A stretch of DNA of 64,000 nt from Pedobacter zeae. Its GTDB lineage: Bacteria; Bacteroidota; Bacteroidia; Sphingobacteriales; Sphingobacteriaceae. The DNA is taken from NCBI RefSeq assembly GCF_014196715.1, contig NZ_JACIEF010000001.1:788872-852871 (forward strand), given 5' to 3'. Of the stretch, positions 9,565 to 18,711 are shown piece by piece. Every line of letters starts with the position of its first letter. The first letter of the stretch is position 1. The position numbers and the translations under genes are program-made. The notes beneath the pieces were generated by a model. That model was not told the DNA's origin. It was given only the letters and a program-made list of their open reading frames with translations, and searched no databases.

Positions 9565-9913
9565 TTGTAGCCTCACCTGGTCCCCTCCTGGAATTTCTGA
9601 CTGCCCTGGCCTGCCTTTCACGAAAAAAAACTGGCTGTGCATGCTGCTACCCGAAATATGGATGCACGGGAGAGGTTCATCGGTAAATGCGCTGAGATTT
9701 CAGGTCTAACACTTCCCCAATAAGATATACTTTCCTTAAGACCGCCATGCTTTAAAATTTGCAACACTTCCTTTAATATTCGCAACAATGCAGGGCATTG
9801 GCAATTATACCTTTGACCTAAGAAATTAAATCTGACAGCACAAAAAACCGAACGGCCATTTAATCCTGAATTAAGGGAGGCCGGTAGGTTTTGTCAAACA
9901 AAAAATAAATAAA
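9565..9913. other. 349-base intergenic stretch
   Basis: No ORF with coding character is seen. The only recognisable element is the TAnnTTTG sequence at 9808-9815, listed separately. Confidence 0.4.
9808..9815 (+). promoter_or_regulatory. Candidate Bacteroidetes -7 element upstream of SDR gene
   Basis: TACCTTTG matches the Bacteroidetes -7 consensus TAnnTTTG exactly and lies about 100 bases upstream of the SDR start codon. No clear TTTG -33 element at the usual spacing. Confidence 0.35.
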
Positions 9914-10636
9914 ATGAAAACATTAGAAAACAAAAGGGTAATTGTTCTTGGCGGTAGTTCAGGACTTGGATTGGCAACAGCCCGGGCAGCAGCGGCGGAT
10001 GGTGCTGAAGTGATCATTGTATCAAGCAATCAGCAGCGTATTGACCAAGCACTGGCAAGCCTGCCGGAAAACAGTAAAGGCTTTGCCGTGAGCCTGGACA
10101 GCGAAGAAAATATAAAATCATTTTTCAGCCGTATAGGCAACTTCGATCACCTGGTTTATACTGCCGGCGAAAACATATCCATGAGCAGGGTTGATGATAC
10201 GGAAATAGAAAAAGGAAAGGATTTTTTCACCATTCGGTTTTGGGGTGCGTTTGCAGCGATTAAATATGGTAAGCCATATATCAATGAAGGCGGAAGTATT
10301 AACTTAATGAGTGGCAATTTTGGGCAACGCCCTGCTGCCGGGTATAGTTTGGGTGCTACGATTTGTGGTGCTATGGACGCTTTTACCAAAGCAATGGCAG
10401 TAGAGCTGGCTCCGATACGGGTAAACAATATTGCCGCCGGAATTATTGATACCAACCTTTGGGGCAATATGAACGATAGCGACCGCGAAGCTTTTTTTAA
10501 ACATCTGGAAAACACCCTGTTGTTAAAAAGAGTGGGTAAACCAGAAGACGTTGCGCAGGCATTTGTTTATTTAATGACACAAACCTATACCACGGGACAG
10601 TCATTGATTATCGATGGAGGCGCTGTACTGGTTTAA
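9914..10636 (+). CDS. SDR-family oxidoreductase, atypical active site
   Basis: This 240-aa classical-length short-chain dehydrogenase has the cofactor motif GGSSGLG (13-19), the structural TAGE motif near 83 and the C-terminal TTGQSLIIDGG. The catalytic Ser is probably S133 and a Tyr sits at 144, but the usual YxxxK lysine is missing (Ala at Tyr+4). It belongs with SDRs that have lost the standard tetrad, so a normal dehydrogenase reaction cannot be assumed. It precedes an aldehyde dehydrogenase on the same strand and may share its function or AraC control. Confidence 0.88.
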   Translation: MKTLENKRVIVLGGSSGLGLATARAAAADGAEVIIVSSNQQRIDQALASLPENSKGFAVSLDSEENIKSFFSRIGNFDHLVYTAGENISMSRVDDTEIEKGKDFFTIRFWGAFAAIKYGKPYINEGGSINLMSGNFGQRPAAGYSLGATICGAMDAFTKAMAVELAPIRVNNIAAGIIDTNLWGNMNDSDREAFFKHLENTLLLKRVGKPEDVAQAFVYLMTQTYTTGQSLIIDGGAVLV

Positions 10637-10700
10637 TTGATGAGCTTTTCAGCCAAGTATATTTGAGCTTTTGGAGCAAGTAAGCAAATCTGATCTGTGC

Positions 10701-10708
10701 TAATTTTG
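10701..10708 (+). promoter_or_regulatory. Candidate -7 element upstream of ALDH gene
   Basis: TAATTTTG matches TAnnTTTG exactly and sits 22 bases upstream of the ATG at 10731, which would give a short leader. No -33 element is evident. Confidence 0.4.
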
Positions 10709-10730
10709 TAGTGACTTAAAGGTTATAAAA

Positions 10731-12158
10731 ATGCAAATCATAGATCAACAATACATTAATGGCAGGTTGGTAAAGTCTGCCGGTAGGCATAAGGTAGAAA
10801 TCATAAATCCTGCCAATGGAGAAATAATCGGGGAATCCGTTTTGGGAAATGAGCAGGATGTACTGATGGCGATAGCAGCTGCAAAAGAAGCATTTCCTGC
10901 ATTTGCCGCCTCTACCGTAGCGGAACGCCAGGAGTATTTACAACAATTGCATGATGCCATTATCGAAAGGATCGATGAACTGAAAAAAGCAACCATTTTG
11001 GAATACGGGGCAACGGTACAAAGGGCAGAATGGTCTAACCGTTATGCAGCAGAAATTTTTCTGCAATTCAAAGATTTGCTGTCAGACTATAATTTTGAAC
11101 GTTCCATTGGCCAATCACAATTGGTTATGACCCCGCTGGGGGTTACGGCCATTATGACTGCATGGAATTCCAATTCGGGTTCTATCTGTGTAAAGCTGGC
11201 GGCAGCCATTGCAGCGGGCTGTACTACGGTTATTAAACCGAGCGAGTTCAGTTGCCTGCAATCGAAAATTTTAACCGAGGCATTTGATGCAGCAGCTCTA
11301 CCGGCAGGTGTTATCAATGTAGTTAATGGTTATGGGGATGTAATGGGATCGGTTTTGTCTACACATCAGGATATCGCAAAAATCTGCTTTACCGGTTCCA
11401 GTGTGGTAGGCAAAATCATTGCGAAAAATGCGGTAGATACCATGAAACGCCTGACGTTGGAACTCAGTGGAAAATCGCCGAACATTATTCTGGACGATGC
11501 CGACCTGGACAAAGCTGTTACATTGGCTATTAATGCCTGCTTTCAAAACAGCGGACAAGCCTGCGTAGCCGGTTCGCGTTTATTGGTTCCGGAACACTTA
11601 CTTGAGCGGGTAAAGCCATTGCTGAAAGAAAAAGTAGCCGGGTTAAAAGTTGGATTACCTACTGATCCGGAGACTTATATAGGCCCGATGGCCAGCCAGA
11701 AACAGTATGACCGCATTCAGCATTATATTCAATCGGGAATCGCAAGCGGAGCAGAAGTATTGGTAGGTGGTACGGGTAAGCCGGAAGGATTGGAAAACGG
11801 CTTTTTTGTTAAACCTACCGTTTTTATCAACTCAACCGCTGATATGCCCATCGTAAAAGAAGAAATTTTTGGACCTGTACTTTCCGTATTGACTTACGAA
11901 ACCGAAGAAGCGGCTATAGCAATGGCCAACGATACCGTATATGGTTTGCAGGCTTACATCAGTTCATCCGATATTGAAAGAGCCCGTAAAATGGCTAAAC
12001 AAATCAATGCAGGCCGGGTATTGATTAATACACTGTGGCACGATGCGGATACGCCTTTTGGAGGATTTAAACAATCGGGGATAGGCAGGGAAGGGGGCAT
12101 TTTCGGCTTAGAAGCACAACTGGAACCGAAGGTGATCGTAAAAGAGGTGATACCATGA
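10731..12158 (+). CDS. NAD(P)-dependent aldehyde dehydrogenase
   Basis: This 475-aa enzyme of normal family length oxidises aldehydes to carboxylates. Visible motifs are the nucleotide-binding TAWNSNSGS and VIKPSEFS regions, TGSSVVGK, the general base Glu244 in LELSGKSP, the nucleophile Cys278 in GQACVAGS and EEIFGPVLSVL near the C-terminus. The substrate cannot be read from sequence. It lies between an SDR and an AraC regulator on the same strand. An exact -7 element just upstream suggests its own promoter. Confidence 0.93.
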   Translation: MQIIDQQYINGRLVKSAGRHKVEIINPANGEIIGESVLGNEQDVLMAIAAAKEAFPAFAASTVAERQEYLQQLHDAIIERIDELKKATILEYGATVQRAEWSNRYAAEIFLQFKDLLSDYNFERSIGQSQLVMTPLGVTAIMTAWNSNSGSICVKLAAAIAAGCTTVIKPSEFSCLQSKILTEAFDAAALPAGVINVVNGYGDVMGSVLSTHQDIAKICFTGSSVVGKIIAKNAVDTMKRLTLELSGKSPNIILDDADLDKAVTLAINACFQNSGQACVAGSRLLVPEHLLERVKPLLKEKVAGLKVGLPTDPETYIGPMASQKQYDRIQHYIQSGIASGAEVLVGGTGKPEGLENGFFVKPTVFINSTADMPIVKEEIFGPVLSVLTYETEEAAIAMANDTVYGLQAYISSSDIERARKMAKQINAGRVLINTLWHDADTPFGGFKQSGIGREGGIFGLEAQLEPKVIVKEVIP

Positions 12159-12315
12159 TGAACGGATAGTTTTACGTCACGTTTTTTATCTGTGCATAAC
12201 ATTAATGGATTAAATTTTTATCGGTTTCCTGACTGAATCAAAAGAAAATAAAATCTTTTCGGGTAAAGCTTTTATTAGAGGAGTAAATTGATGCATCGGT
12301 ATAAATAGAAAAATT

Positions 12316-13155
12316 ATGGCGAAATTTGTAGCTGTGAGGTTGACGAAAAATAATATACAAAATCCAATCGCTTTTTCCTGTTATGAGCAAAACAGCAGGG
12401 AAGGTGAAAACTATGTAGAACACCACACCTTACAATTTCAGGTTACAGGCACACTCACTTTGTTTGATGGAAAGGAGAGTTACCTTTCGCAAAAAGGAGG
12501 CTTCCAGTTGGTAAGGAGAAATCAATTGATGAAATTTTTCAAAAGGCCAGAGAAAAATGAACCTTTCCAATCCCTATCTATTTATCTCTCTCTGGATTTT
12601 TTAAGGTCGTTTGCACGCGAACAGGCTATAAAAGTGGAGTCGCAAGCGGTTTATCCACCGGTGGTTAATCTTTATAAAAACGATTTGTTGGATAGCTATC
12701 TACAATCCGTTCAGGTATATGCACATTCAAACGAAATACAGGATTCAGCAATAGTAAATGCCAAGTTAAAAGAAGGATTATTACTTATTTTAAAGCGTAA
12801 CCCGGAGGTGGCACAAATTTTATTTAACTTTTCTGAGCCGTATAAAATAGATCTGCAAAGCTTTATGGAGGAGAACTTTATGTTTAATGTTCAGATAGAC
12901 CGTTTTGCTTATTTGACCGGAAGAAGTTTGGCTGCTTTTAAGCGCGATTTTAAACAGGAGTTTGGTGTTCCTCCGGGGCGTTGGCTTACCAAGCGAAGGT
13001 TGGAAGAAGCTCATAAAATACTTTCGGGTACCCATAAAACGGCGTCTGAAATTTATATCGATCTCGGCTTTGAAGATCTATCCCATTTTTCGCACGCCTT
13101 TAAGAGGCAATATGGTATCCCACCGTCAGGTATGAAAGATAAAGGTTTCGGTTAA
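12316..13155 (+). CDS. AraC-family transcriptional regulator
   Basis: This 279-aa regulator ends in the AraC DNA-binding domain: FAYLTGRSLAAFKRDFKQEF for the first helix-turn-helix, and ASEIYIDLGFEDLSHFSHAF with YGIPPSG for the second. The N-terminal part resembles the ExsA-type cupin domain (LSQKGGFQLVRRNQLMKF). It lies 157 bases after the aldehyde dehydrogenase on the same strand and is a plausible regulator of the SDR-ALDH pair, which is inference from position only. Confidence 0.9.
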   Translation: MAKFVAVRLTKNNIQNPIAFSCYEQNSREGENYVEHHTLQFQVTGTLTLFDGKESYLSQKGGFQLVRRNQLMKFFKRPEKNEPFQSLSIYLSLDFLRSFAREQAIKVESQAVYPPVVNLYKNDLLDSYLQSVQVYAHSNEIQDSAIVNAKLKEGLLLILKRNPEVAQILFNFSEPYKIDLQSFMEENFMFNVQIDRFAYLTGRSLAAFKRDFKQEFGVPPGRWLTKRRLEEAHKILSGTHKTASEIYIDLGFEDLSHFSHAFKRQYGIPPSGMKDKGFG

Positions 13156-13502
13156 GCCCCGAGATTTTCGATGTTTACCACTGGGTACCTCTTTTCTGTA
13201 ATCTTTAATTTGGATAATCAATCCCTTAATCTGTTTAACACAAGGATTCTATTGAATTTAAAGTATGCAGGAGCTAAAATTTACTTGGCTGTTTCATTTC
13301 CGGTTATTGTTGTCCTGCCAAAAAAAATAAATATTAAGCAGGTTAGCTACATCCCTCGTGATCATAAAAGTGCTCCCCAAAGCCAGCTTGGGGAGCACTT
13401 TTTCCCGGTCATATTCACTCGCCTTTAATTATGCTGTTGTGAATCCCACATCCGGCTGAGTTACTACATTCTTGTTTTTTTAACAGGGCCATTGGTAGTG
13501 TT
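13156..13502. other. 347-base convergent intergenic stretch
   Basis: An 85-codon open frame at 13171-13428 reads through a strong terminator hairpin and has no protein-like character, so it is not called. The stretch separates the AraC gene from the opposing quinone oxidoreductase and holds the terminator at 13366-13402. Confidence 0.5.
13366..13402. terminator. Strong bidirectional terminator
   Basis: A perfect 15-bp stem (AAAAGTGCTCCCCAA at 13366-13380, its complement at 13388-13402) has a 7-base loop, with T-rich sequence on the 3' side on both strands because the stem starts with AAAA. It lies between convergent genes and can serve both. Confidence 0.85.
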
Positions 13503-14450
13503 TTAAATATCGACAACTACTTTGCCTACCACCCGGTTGGTTTCGACTTCTATATGTGCTTTCGCTATTTCTTCAAAGGGGAAGGTTTTGTGAAGATGGG
13601 GCTTTAAAGCTCCTTTTTCCAATAGCCGGGCAATGGCTGTGATGGTTTCGTTTTTGGAAGCCACCATCATAAACTCGATGTTTACCTGTTTCACATTAGC
13701 CTTTTCTTTTGCTTCCTGTTGAATTTCGGGGCTGGGAAGGGTTACGATGATTCCTCCCGAACGGACTGCATCAACAGAATGAAGCAAAGTTTCGCCCTGA
13801 ATGGTATCTAAAACAATATCGGCATCCTGAACTTTTTCGGCAAAATTTGCCTTTGTGTAATCGATATGTTCATCGGCCCCTAACGACAAGACAAAATCCC
13901 TGTTTTTGGCAGAAGAGGTGCCGATTACATAAGCCCCGAAATATTTGGCAACCTGCACAGCAAAGTGCCCTACACCGCCTGAAGCACCGTGAATTAATAC
14001 TTTATTTCCATTTTTGATTTTGGCAACGTCCACCAGGGCCTGGTAGGCGGTAGAAGCTGCCATTGTAGAAGCTGCCGCCTGTTGGTGCGTGGTGTTTTGG
14101 GGTTTCAAAGCCAGGTGTTTTGCCGGCGAAGCCACATATTCTGCATAGGCTTTGCCATTTCCGAAAAAATTGACCATTCCAAATACTTCATCCCCGATTT
14201 TAAAGCCGGTTACCTCCTTACCTGTTTCCACTACTGCTCCCGAAATATCCCAACCTAAAATTACCGGTCGTTCTTCCCCGAAAATCCAGCCTAAAACACC
14301 ATCGTAAGCCCTCGCTTTAACATCTACGGGATTAATGCTTATGGATGCCACTTTTACCAACACACCATCCGCTGGTAAGGTTGGTCTCTCCATTTCTACA
14401 AATTGCAGGTTTTGCACACTGCCTGCCTCTTTTAAAATAACTGCTTTCAT
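13503..14450 (-). CDS. NADP-dependent quinone oxidoreductase (MDR, zinc-free type)
   Basis: This 315-aa medium-chain dehydrogenase/reductase starts at MKAVILKEAG. A 21-codon in-frame extension upstream overlaps the operator region and is unlikely to be translated. A GroES-like fold fills residues 1-120 (ISINPVDVKAR, GWDISGAVVETG) and a Rossmann domain has VLIHGASGGVGHFAVQVAK. No structural zinc cysteines are seen, fitting the QOR-like group. It is divergent from the HxlR regulator at 14571; such pairs usually respond to quinones, aldehydes or other electrophiles. Confidence 0.9.
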   Translation of the reverse strand: MKAVILKEAGSVQNLQFVEMERPTLPADGVLVKVASISINPVDVKARAYDGVLGWIFGEERPVILGWDISGAVVETGKEVTGFKIGDEVFGMVNFFGNGKAYAEYVASPAKHLALKPQNTTHQQAAASTMAASTAYQALVDVAKIKNGNKVLIHGASGGVGHFAVQVAKYFGAYVIGTSSAKNRDFVLSLGADEHIDYTKANFAEKVQDADIVLDTIQGETLLHSVDAVRSGGIIVTLPSPEIQQEAKEKANVKQVNIEFMMVASKNETITAIARLLEKGALKPHLHKTFPFEEIAKAHIEVETNRVVGKVVVDI

Positions 14451-14491
14451 TTTATGATCGTTAAAATTACCAGACGAAAGTAGTTTAATAG

Positions 14492-14499
14492 TATATTTG
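14492..14499 (+). promoter_or_regulatory. Candidate -7 element for hxlR-type gene
   Basis: TATATTTG matches TAnnTTTG exactly in the divergent region and points toward the regulator at 14571. It lies just upstream of the palindromic operator, so bound regulator would block transcription. Confidence 0.4.
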
Positions 14500-14504
14500 T
14501 GACA

Positions 14505-14544
14505 AGTATGCACTTTTTAGTATGCTACATACTAAAAACATACT
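14505..14544. promoter_or_regulatory. Palindromic operator cluster (AGTATG half-sites)
   Basis: A perfect inverted repeat TTAGTATG-CTA-CATACTAA (14517-14535) is flanked by one more AGTATG (14505-14510) and one more CATACT (14539-14544), giving two nested palindromes of the same half-site. It lies between the divergent quinone oxidoreductase and HxlR genes and is most likely the HxlR binding site for both. Confidence 0.7.
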
Positions 14545-14570
14545 TTTATTGATTATCAATTGATTATAAG

Positions 14571-14921
14571 ATGTTAAAAAATGAAAAATACTTAAACGGT
14601 GAACCCTCTTGTGCGGTTGATTACGCTTTCAGGCGAATAGGCGGAAAGTACAAGGGACGGATTTTGTGGTATCTACACGCGAATACGATTTTGCGTTATG
14701 GCGAACTGCGAAAAACGCTGTACGATATTACCCCCAAGATGCTCACCCAGACTTTGCGAGAACTGGAAGATGACGGATTGATTAGCCGGAAGGTTTATCA
14801 CGAAGTGCCGCCCAAAGTAGAATACAGCCTGACCGAAACGGGGAAAGAGTTAATCCCGTTTATTGATTATTTGCGGCAATGGGGCGATAAGCAAATTGCC
14901 AAAGAAAGCCGTAAACTTTAA
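14571..14921 (+). CDS. HxlR-family transcriptional regulator
   Basis: This 116-aa winged-helix protein has the normal HxlR length and pattern: CAVDYAFRRIGGKYKGRILWYL, RYGELRKTLYDITPKMLTQTLRELEDDGLI, the wing residues RKVYHEVPPKVEYSLT, then ELIPFIDYLRQWG. It has one cysteine near the N-terminus (Cys14), a position used for redox or electrophile sensing in some family members. It is transcribed divergently from the quinone oxidoreductase across a palindromic operator and should repress that gene and itself. Confidence 0.92.
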   Translation: MLKNEKYLNGEPSCAVDYAFRRIGGKYKGRILWYLHANTILRYGELRKTLYDITPKMLTQTLRELEDDGLISRKVYHEVPPKVEYSLTETGKELIPFIDYLRQWGDKQIAKESRKL

Positions 14922-15145
14922 TTTCAAATTAAAAGAGCGGAAGTGTTTTATGCCCAGGTGTGTGTTTTGGAGAACCGCTCTTGCCACGAGTGTGTCAGAA
15001 CCCCATTAGATGGATTTAAATTTGCTTAAAACCAGCCAATTGAACACTTTTAGCGAAAATGAGTGCCCCTTTGTAATGTTTATGTGGGTAGTTTGCAACA
15101 AAAACAGTAGCCAATTTTGGAATAATCTACATGCACTCATTTAAA

Positions 15146-15682
15146 TCAATTGACAGAAGCATCTATAAAATCGGTGGTAATGGACAATGATTTTAGCAAA
15201 CTTTTGCTGTCGAACATAAGTGTTATAATACGTTTTCCCTTCTTAAAACTAAGTTTCGTTCCCTTGGGAAACATGGTATCCTCACCAAGGTTTTCCCTTC
15301 TTATCTTTTCCCTTCTGAATTTTATGGCACTTTGTTTTGAGGTTGTTCTGTTCATAACCAGATTAAAGGGGAGATCTTCCACCTCAACAACGATATCCTC
15401 TGGAATAACAAAAAATATCTCATTAATATTTTTGTCTTCCCCAAGAGGGCTATAGAGTTCCATGCCTGATTTGGTTACCCATTTTGCATAGGGCTGATCG
15501 TTGGCGTCTTCATAAAAAACAGTTTTTACGCCTAATGCGGTCGAAACTTTATCTGGTGTTTGTGGAAAGATAAACTCAGAATTTTTATTTAAAAGGGCCT
15601 TAAGACCAGCATTTCTCTGTGCAAAAGAGAATGGGGCCAGAAGCTGAAAGAGTAATGTTAATCTGAATACAATTGTTTTCAT
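15146..15682 (-). CDS. Secreted hypothetical protein
   Basis: This 178-aa protein has a signal peptide (hydrophobic LTLLFQLLAPFSFAQ). I do not recognise the rest. It is mixed alpha/beta in appearance with a basic stretch KFRREKIRRENLG and a C-terminal KKGKRIITLMFDSKSLLKS segment, and has no cysteines in the mature part. It lies downstream of the LuxR-type response regulator on the same strand with a 172-base gap, so co-transcription is possible but unclear. Confidence 0.6.
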   Translation of the reverse strand: MKTIVFRLTLLFQLLAPFSFAQRNAGLKALLNKNSEFIFPQTPDKVSTALGVKTVFYEDANDQPYAKWVTKSGMELYSPLGEDKNINEIFFVIPEDIVVEVEDLPFNLVMNRTTSKQSAIKFRREKIRRENLGEDTMFPKGTKLSFKKGKRIITLMFDSKSLLKSLSITTDFIDASVN

Positions 15683-15854
15683 AAGTATTGTACGTTAACA
15701 GGTTAAGGTTATAAATCACATACGGCACCGAAAACTATCGCATATCATCTTCCTGGTGGCTGGAAAGAAATATGGGCAACCGGTTAATGGGAAACTTAAA
15801 TTATCCGTTTGATAGCATGGAAAACCAACTATACCAACATATGAGCCAATAGCA

Positions 15855-16484
15855 CTATAACAATTGCTCCCGGTGGGCGGCAGCAATCATTTCGGCAACA
15901 TTCTTGACTTCAAATTTTTGGATCAGGTTTCTTCGATGGGTATCCACAGTAAGAGGACTTAAAAAAAGCTCCTGGGCAATATTCTGACTCGTCTTTCCTT
16001 GTGCCAGGAGCGATAAGACTTGTTTTTCCCTTCTGGTAAGCTGTGGGGCACCGCGTAATTGGTTTTTTGTAGGCCGGCTGATAATTTCTACTACTTCCTT
16101 ACTATAACAGATGGTTCCCTTTATGGCTCCAGTGATACACTGGCGAAGCTCCTCAAGCGAGCTATTTTTAAGGAGATAGCCGCTGGCACCGTTCTGGATA
16201 GTTTGCATAATAATGCTCCGTTCAGTATGATTGCTGATAATGAGTATTGTTGTATCTGGAAATTTTTCTTTGACCATCTTGCAAAGTTCCATACCACCAA
16301 TATCCGGTAAGGTGACATCCAAAAGGATAAGATTAACCGGATTCCTGCTTAAATAAGAAAGAAGCTGCGCCGCGTTTGAAAAACTGCCAACGATCTCCAG
16401 ATTGTCTTCATTCTTAAGCAAGGTTTTAAGCCCTTCGATAACGATGGGATGGTCATCGACTATAACGGTAAGCAATTTATTCAT
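15855..16484 (-). CDS. NarL/LuxR-type response regulator
   Basis: This 209-aa regulator has a receiver domain (VDDHPIV acidic pair, phospho-acceptor Asp in LILLDVTLPD, Lys in YLLKNSS) and a LuxR helix-turn-helix (LTRREKQVLSLLAQGKTSQN followed by LFLSPLTVDTHRRNL). Its start overlaps the last 8 bases of the sensor kinase gene upstream, so the two are translationally coupled and form a pair. Likely targets are the divergent secreted-protein genes at 18712-20718, which is inference. Confidence 0.93.
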   Translation of the reverse strand: MNKLLTVIVDDHPIVIEGLKTLLKNEDNLEIVGSFSNAAQLLSYLSRNPVNLILLDVTLPDIGGMELCKMVKEKFPDTTILIISNHTERSIIMQTIQNGASGYLLKNSSLEELRQCITGAIKGTICYSKEVVEIISRPTKNQLRGAPQLTRREKQVLSLLAQGKTSQNIAQELFLSPLTVDTHRRNLIQKFEVKNVAEMIAAAHREQLL

Positions 16485-18480
16485 CAGTACTGGTTTTAAG
16501 TTCTATATCTATACTCGTTCCTTCGCCGGGCATGGAATGGACTTCAAATTTTCCTTGCAGAAACGCTATACGATTCTTAAGGTTTTCCAATCCCATTCCT
16601 TTCTTATCCGAAATTGAGGCCATATCGAAACCTATCCCGTTATCTTCAAAGGTGATAAACATGGTATTTTCATTTTGGCTGCACTGCAAGATAAGGTTGT
16701 TCGCATGAGCATGCTTGATCGCATTTGATATCAATTCCTGAACGATACGGTAAATGTTCAGCTGTACGTTCATTGCAATGTCTTTTTTGATTCCAAACAT
16801 TTCAGAGGTAATCAGCAGGCCATCACGCATATAGAATTCACACAGATCTTTTAAGGCTGTTTCAAGGCCGAACTTTAGTAATGTTTCAGGTACCATGTTG
16901 CGGGCAATCCTGCGCAGTTCTGTGACCGAACTATCCAATTGCCCGATAATACGGTGAAGGTCTTTATCATCGGTGATGCCACGCTGTGTGTCTGTCAATC
17001 CTGAAAGTCCTATCTTAACACCTGAAAGCATTCCGCCGAGACCATCATGGAGGTCCCTTGCAACCCGTTCCCTTTCAAGCTCTTCGCCTTCAAGCATGGC
17101 TTTAGCGATCTTAAGCTGTTGTTTCCTTTCCATTTCGCTCAGCTGCTGACGATAATTGATCTCCCTTTGCCGTGCCAGCTTCCGCCTGCTACGGGCAGAA
17201 AAAAGTACAAAAACAAGCAAAAGAAGAAGAAAAAGGCATCCCATACCCAAGATAAGTTTGTACAAATTGTCATTTCTTGCGCCGAGCTGTGCCTGTCTGT
17301 TCTCAGATTGCAGGGCCTGTATTTTTTGCAAGCTTTTTGCGCTCCTGTACCTGGTTTCCAGCTCATTGATCTTTACCTTGGTCTGGTCGCTGCTTATACT
17401 GTCGCTTGCTTGGCTATAATTGTTCAGCCAGTGGTATGCCTCTTTATAATCTCCTAACTTTTCACTCATTTTGGCCAGTTCGGAATAAATCGTTACCCTG
17501 TCATTGATTTTGGCGGTCAAAGTCCCTTCTTTCACAATATCTAGTAATATTTGCCGGGCCTTGCCATATTTTTTCTGCTGCTGATAGACATCATATCTGC
17601 GGAAAAAAAACTGTTGGTAGAGCTGCTGCTGGTTATACTTTTTTGCCAGGGTAACACCTTTATCTATACTGTTGAGTGCTTTATCAAAGGATTTGATGGT
17701 GGAGTAGTAAAGCGCCTCGTTGTAGTAATACAGCGGATAGTTCAAAGATGAAGGATATGGTTTCAGAATTCTTTGTGCCTTTTCCAACAGCTTACGAGCC
17801 TTTTCTCCTTGATTGTCGTACGAATTGATACTTACACCTGTGAGATAAGAAAACATAAGGTCGGTGGATCGGGGAGCTTTTTTTTCCAGTAAAGCTATCG
17901 CCTTTTCATTATAGGAGGCTGCTTTCGAAAACTGGTAGTTATTCATCAGGATAGTGGCAAGCTGGGTATAATAGTAAGCGACAACGCTCGGGTCACCCGT
18001 CTTTTCGGCAATAGGAATCGCCTTTTCCAAGGTTACTTTCGTAATAAAAGCATACCCCATTTTGTCTATATTCATCAGGGCATAATTGTACCAGGATGCC
18101 GCCCGTTTCGCATAAGCTTTTTTTGTGCTGAAATGGGAAAGTGCTCCTTCAGCCTTTTTAAAGGCCTCGGATGCCTTCGGTTTGTTCCAGTTGAAATAAT
18201 ACTGTCCTTTATAAAAAAGTGCCAGTGCACTTAAATACCTATCGTTTCTTGCTGCAACTGTTCCGGCCGCTAGATAGGCTTTACTTTTCAGGGTATCCTT
18301 GAATTTCCAATATTCTACCAGAAGAAAGTTAGTAGTTGCTCTTGAGCTGTCGGCAATTTTTTTCTGAAGAACGTGCTGCAGGCTGTCGAGGTAGTGTTTT
18401 TCATTGAGCGGAACCTGCTGTTGGCCAGCGGATTTAAATGAGACCAAAATACATATCAGGAAAAGAAAAGTTTTTGTCAT
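16477..18480 (-). CDS. TPR-containing sensor histidine kinase (HisKA_3 type)
   Basis: This 667-aa sensor has a signal peptide, a periplasmic region of about 370 residues made of tetratricopeptide-like helices (KASEAFKKAEGAL, AASYNEKAIALLEKK, ALNSIDKGVTLAKKY), and one membrane helix at about 408-428. A cytoplasmic coiled-coil follows, then the HisKA_3 phospho-acceptor RVARDLHDGLGGM (His near 479) and a HATPase with ELISNAIKHAHA, DNGIGFD and GMGLENLKNR. It phosphorylates the LuxR-type regulator encoded by the overlapping downstream gene. TPR sensors of this type are common in Bacteroidetes; the ligand is unknown. Confidence 0.92.
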   Translation of the reverse strand: MTKTFLFLICILVSFKSAGQQQVPLNEKHYLDSLQHVLQKKIADSSRATTNFLLVEYWKFKDTLKSKAYLAAGTVAARNDRYLSALALFYKGQYYFNWNKPKASEAFKKAEGALSHFSTKKAYAKRAASWYNYALMNIDKMGYAFITKVTLEKAIPIAEKTGDPSVVAYYYTQLATILMNNYQFSKAASYNEKAIALLEKKAPRSTDLMFSYLTGVSINSYDNQGEKARKLLEKAQRILKPYPSSLNYPLYYYNEALYYSTIKSFDKALNSIDKGVTLAKKYNQQQLYQQFFFRRYDVYQQQKKYGKARQILLDIVKEGTLTAKINDRVTIYSELAKMSEKLGDYKEAYHWLNNYSQASDSISSDQTKVKINELETRYRSAKSLQKIQALQSENRQAQLGARNDNLYKLILGMGCLFLLLLLVFVLFSARSRRKLARQREINYRQQLSEMERKQQLKIAKAMLEGEELERERVARDLHDGLGGMLSGVKIGLSGLTDTQRGITDDKDLHRIIGQLDSSVTELRRIARNMVPETLLKFGLETALKDLCEFYMRDGLLITSEMFGIKKDIAMNVQLNIYRIVQELISNAIKHAHANNLILQCSQNENTMFITFEDNGIGFDMASISDKKGMGLENLKNRIAFLQGKFEVHSMPGEGTSIDIELKTSTDE

Positions 18481-18676
18481 TGTTTAAAGAGAATATTTAT
18501 CATAGGCTGCGGATCAAATTATTCAATTTAGCTATCTAACCAAAGCAATTGCCCATGTAAATATCTGACATAATTCTGGACCCACCACTATTCCATCCCG
18601 ATGTTATGAAAAATACCTAAAAACCAGTAGAAAAAAAACGATAATAATCGGTATTTCTTTTGGACACGACATCCAA

Positions 18677-18684
18677 TAGTTTTG
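18677..18684 (+). promoter_or_regulatory. Candidate -7 element for secreted-protein operon
   Basis: TAGTTTTG matches TAnnTTTG exactly, 28 bases upstream of the ATG at 18712. It overlaps an alternative TTG start at 18682, which argues for the ATG as the real start. Confidence 0.4.
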
Positions 18685-18711
18685 CCTTTATACCGAAATC
18701 AGCATGATATT

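Noticed and set aside
13171..13428. 85-codon ORF after the AraC gene
   Set aside because: It runs through a strong terminator hairpin and its sequence lacks protein-like character.
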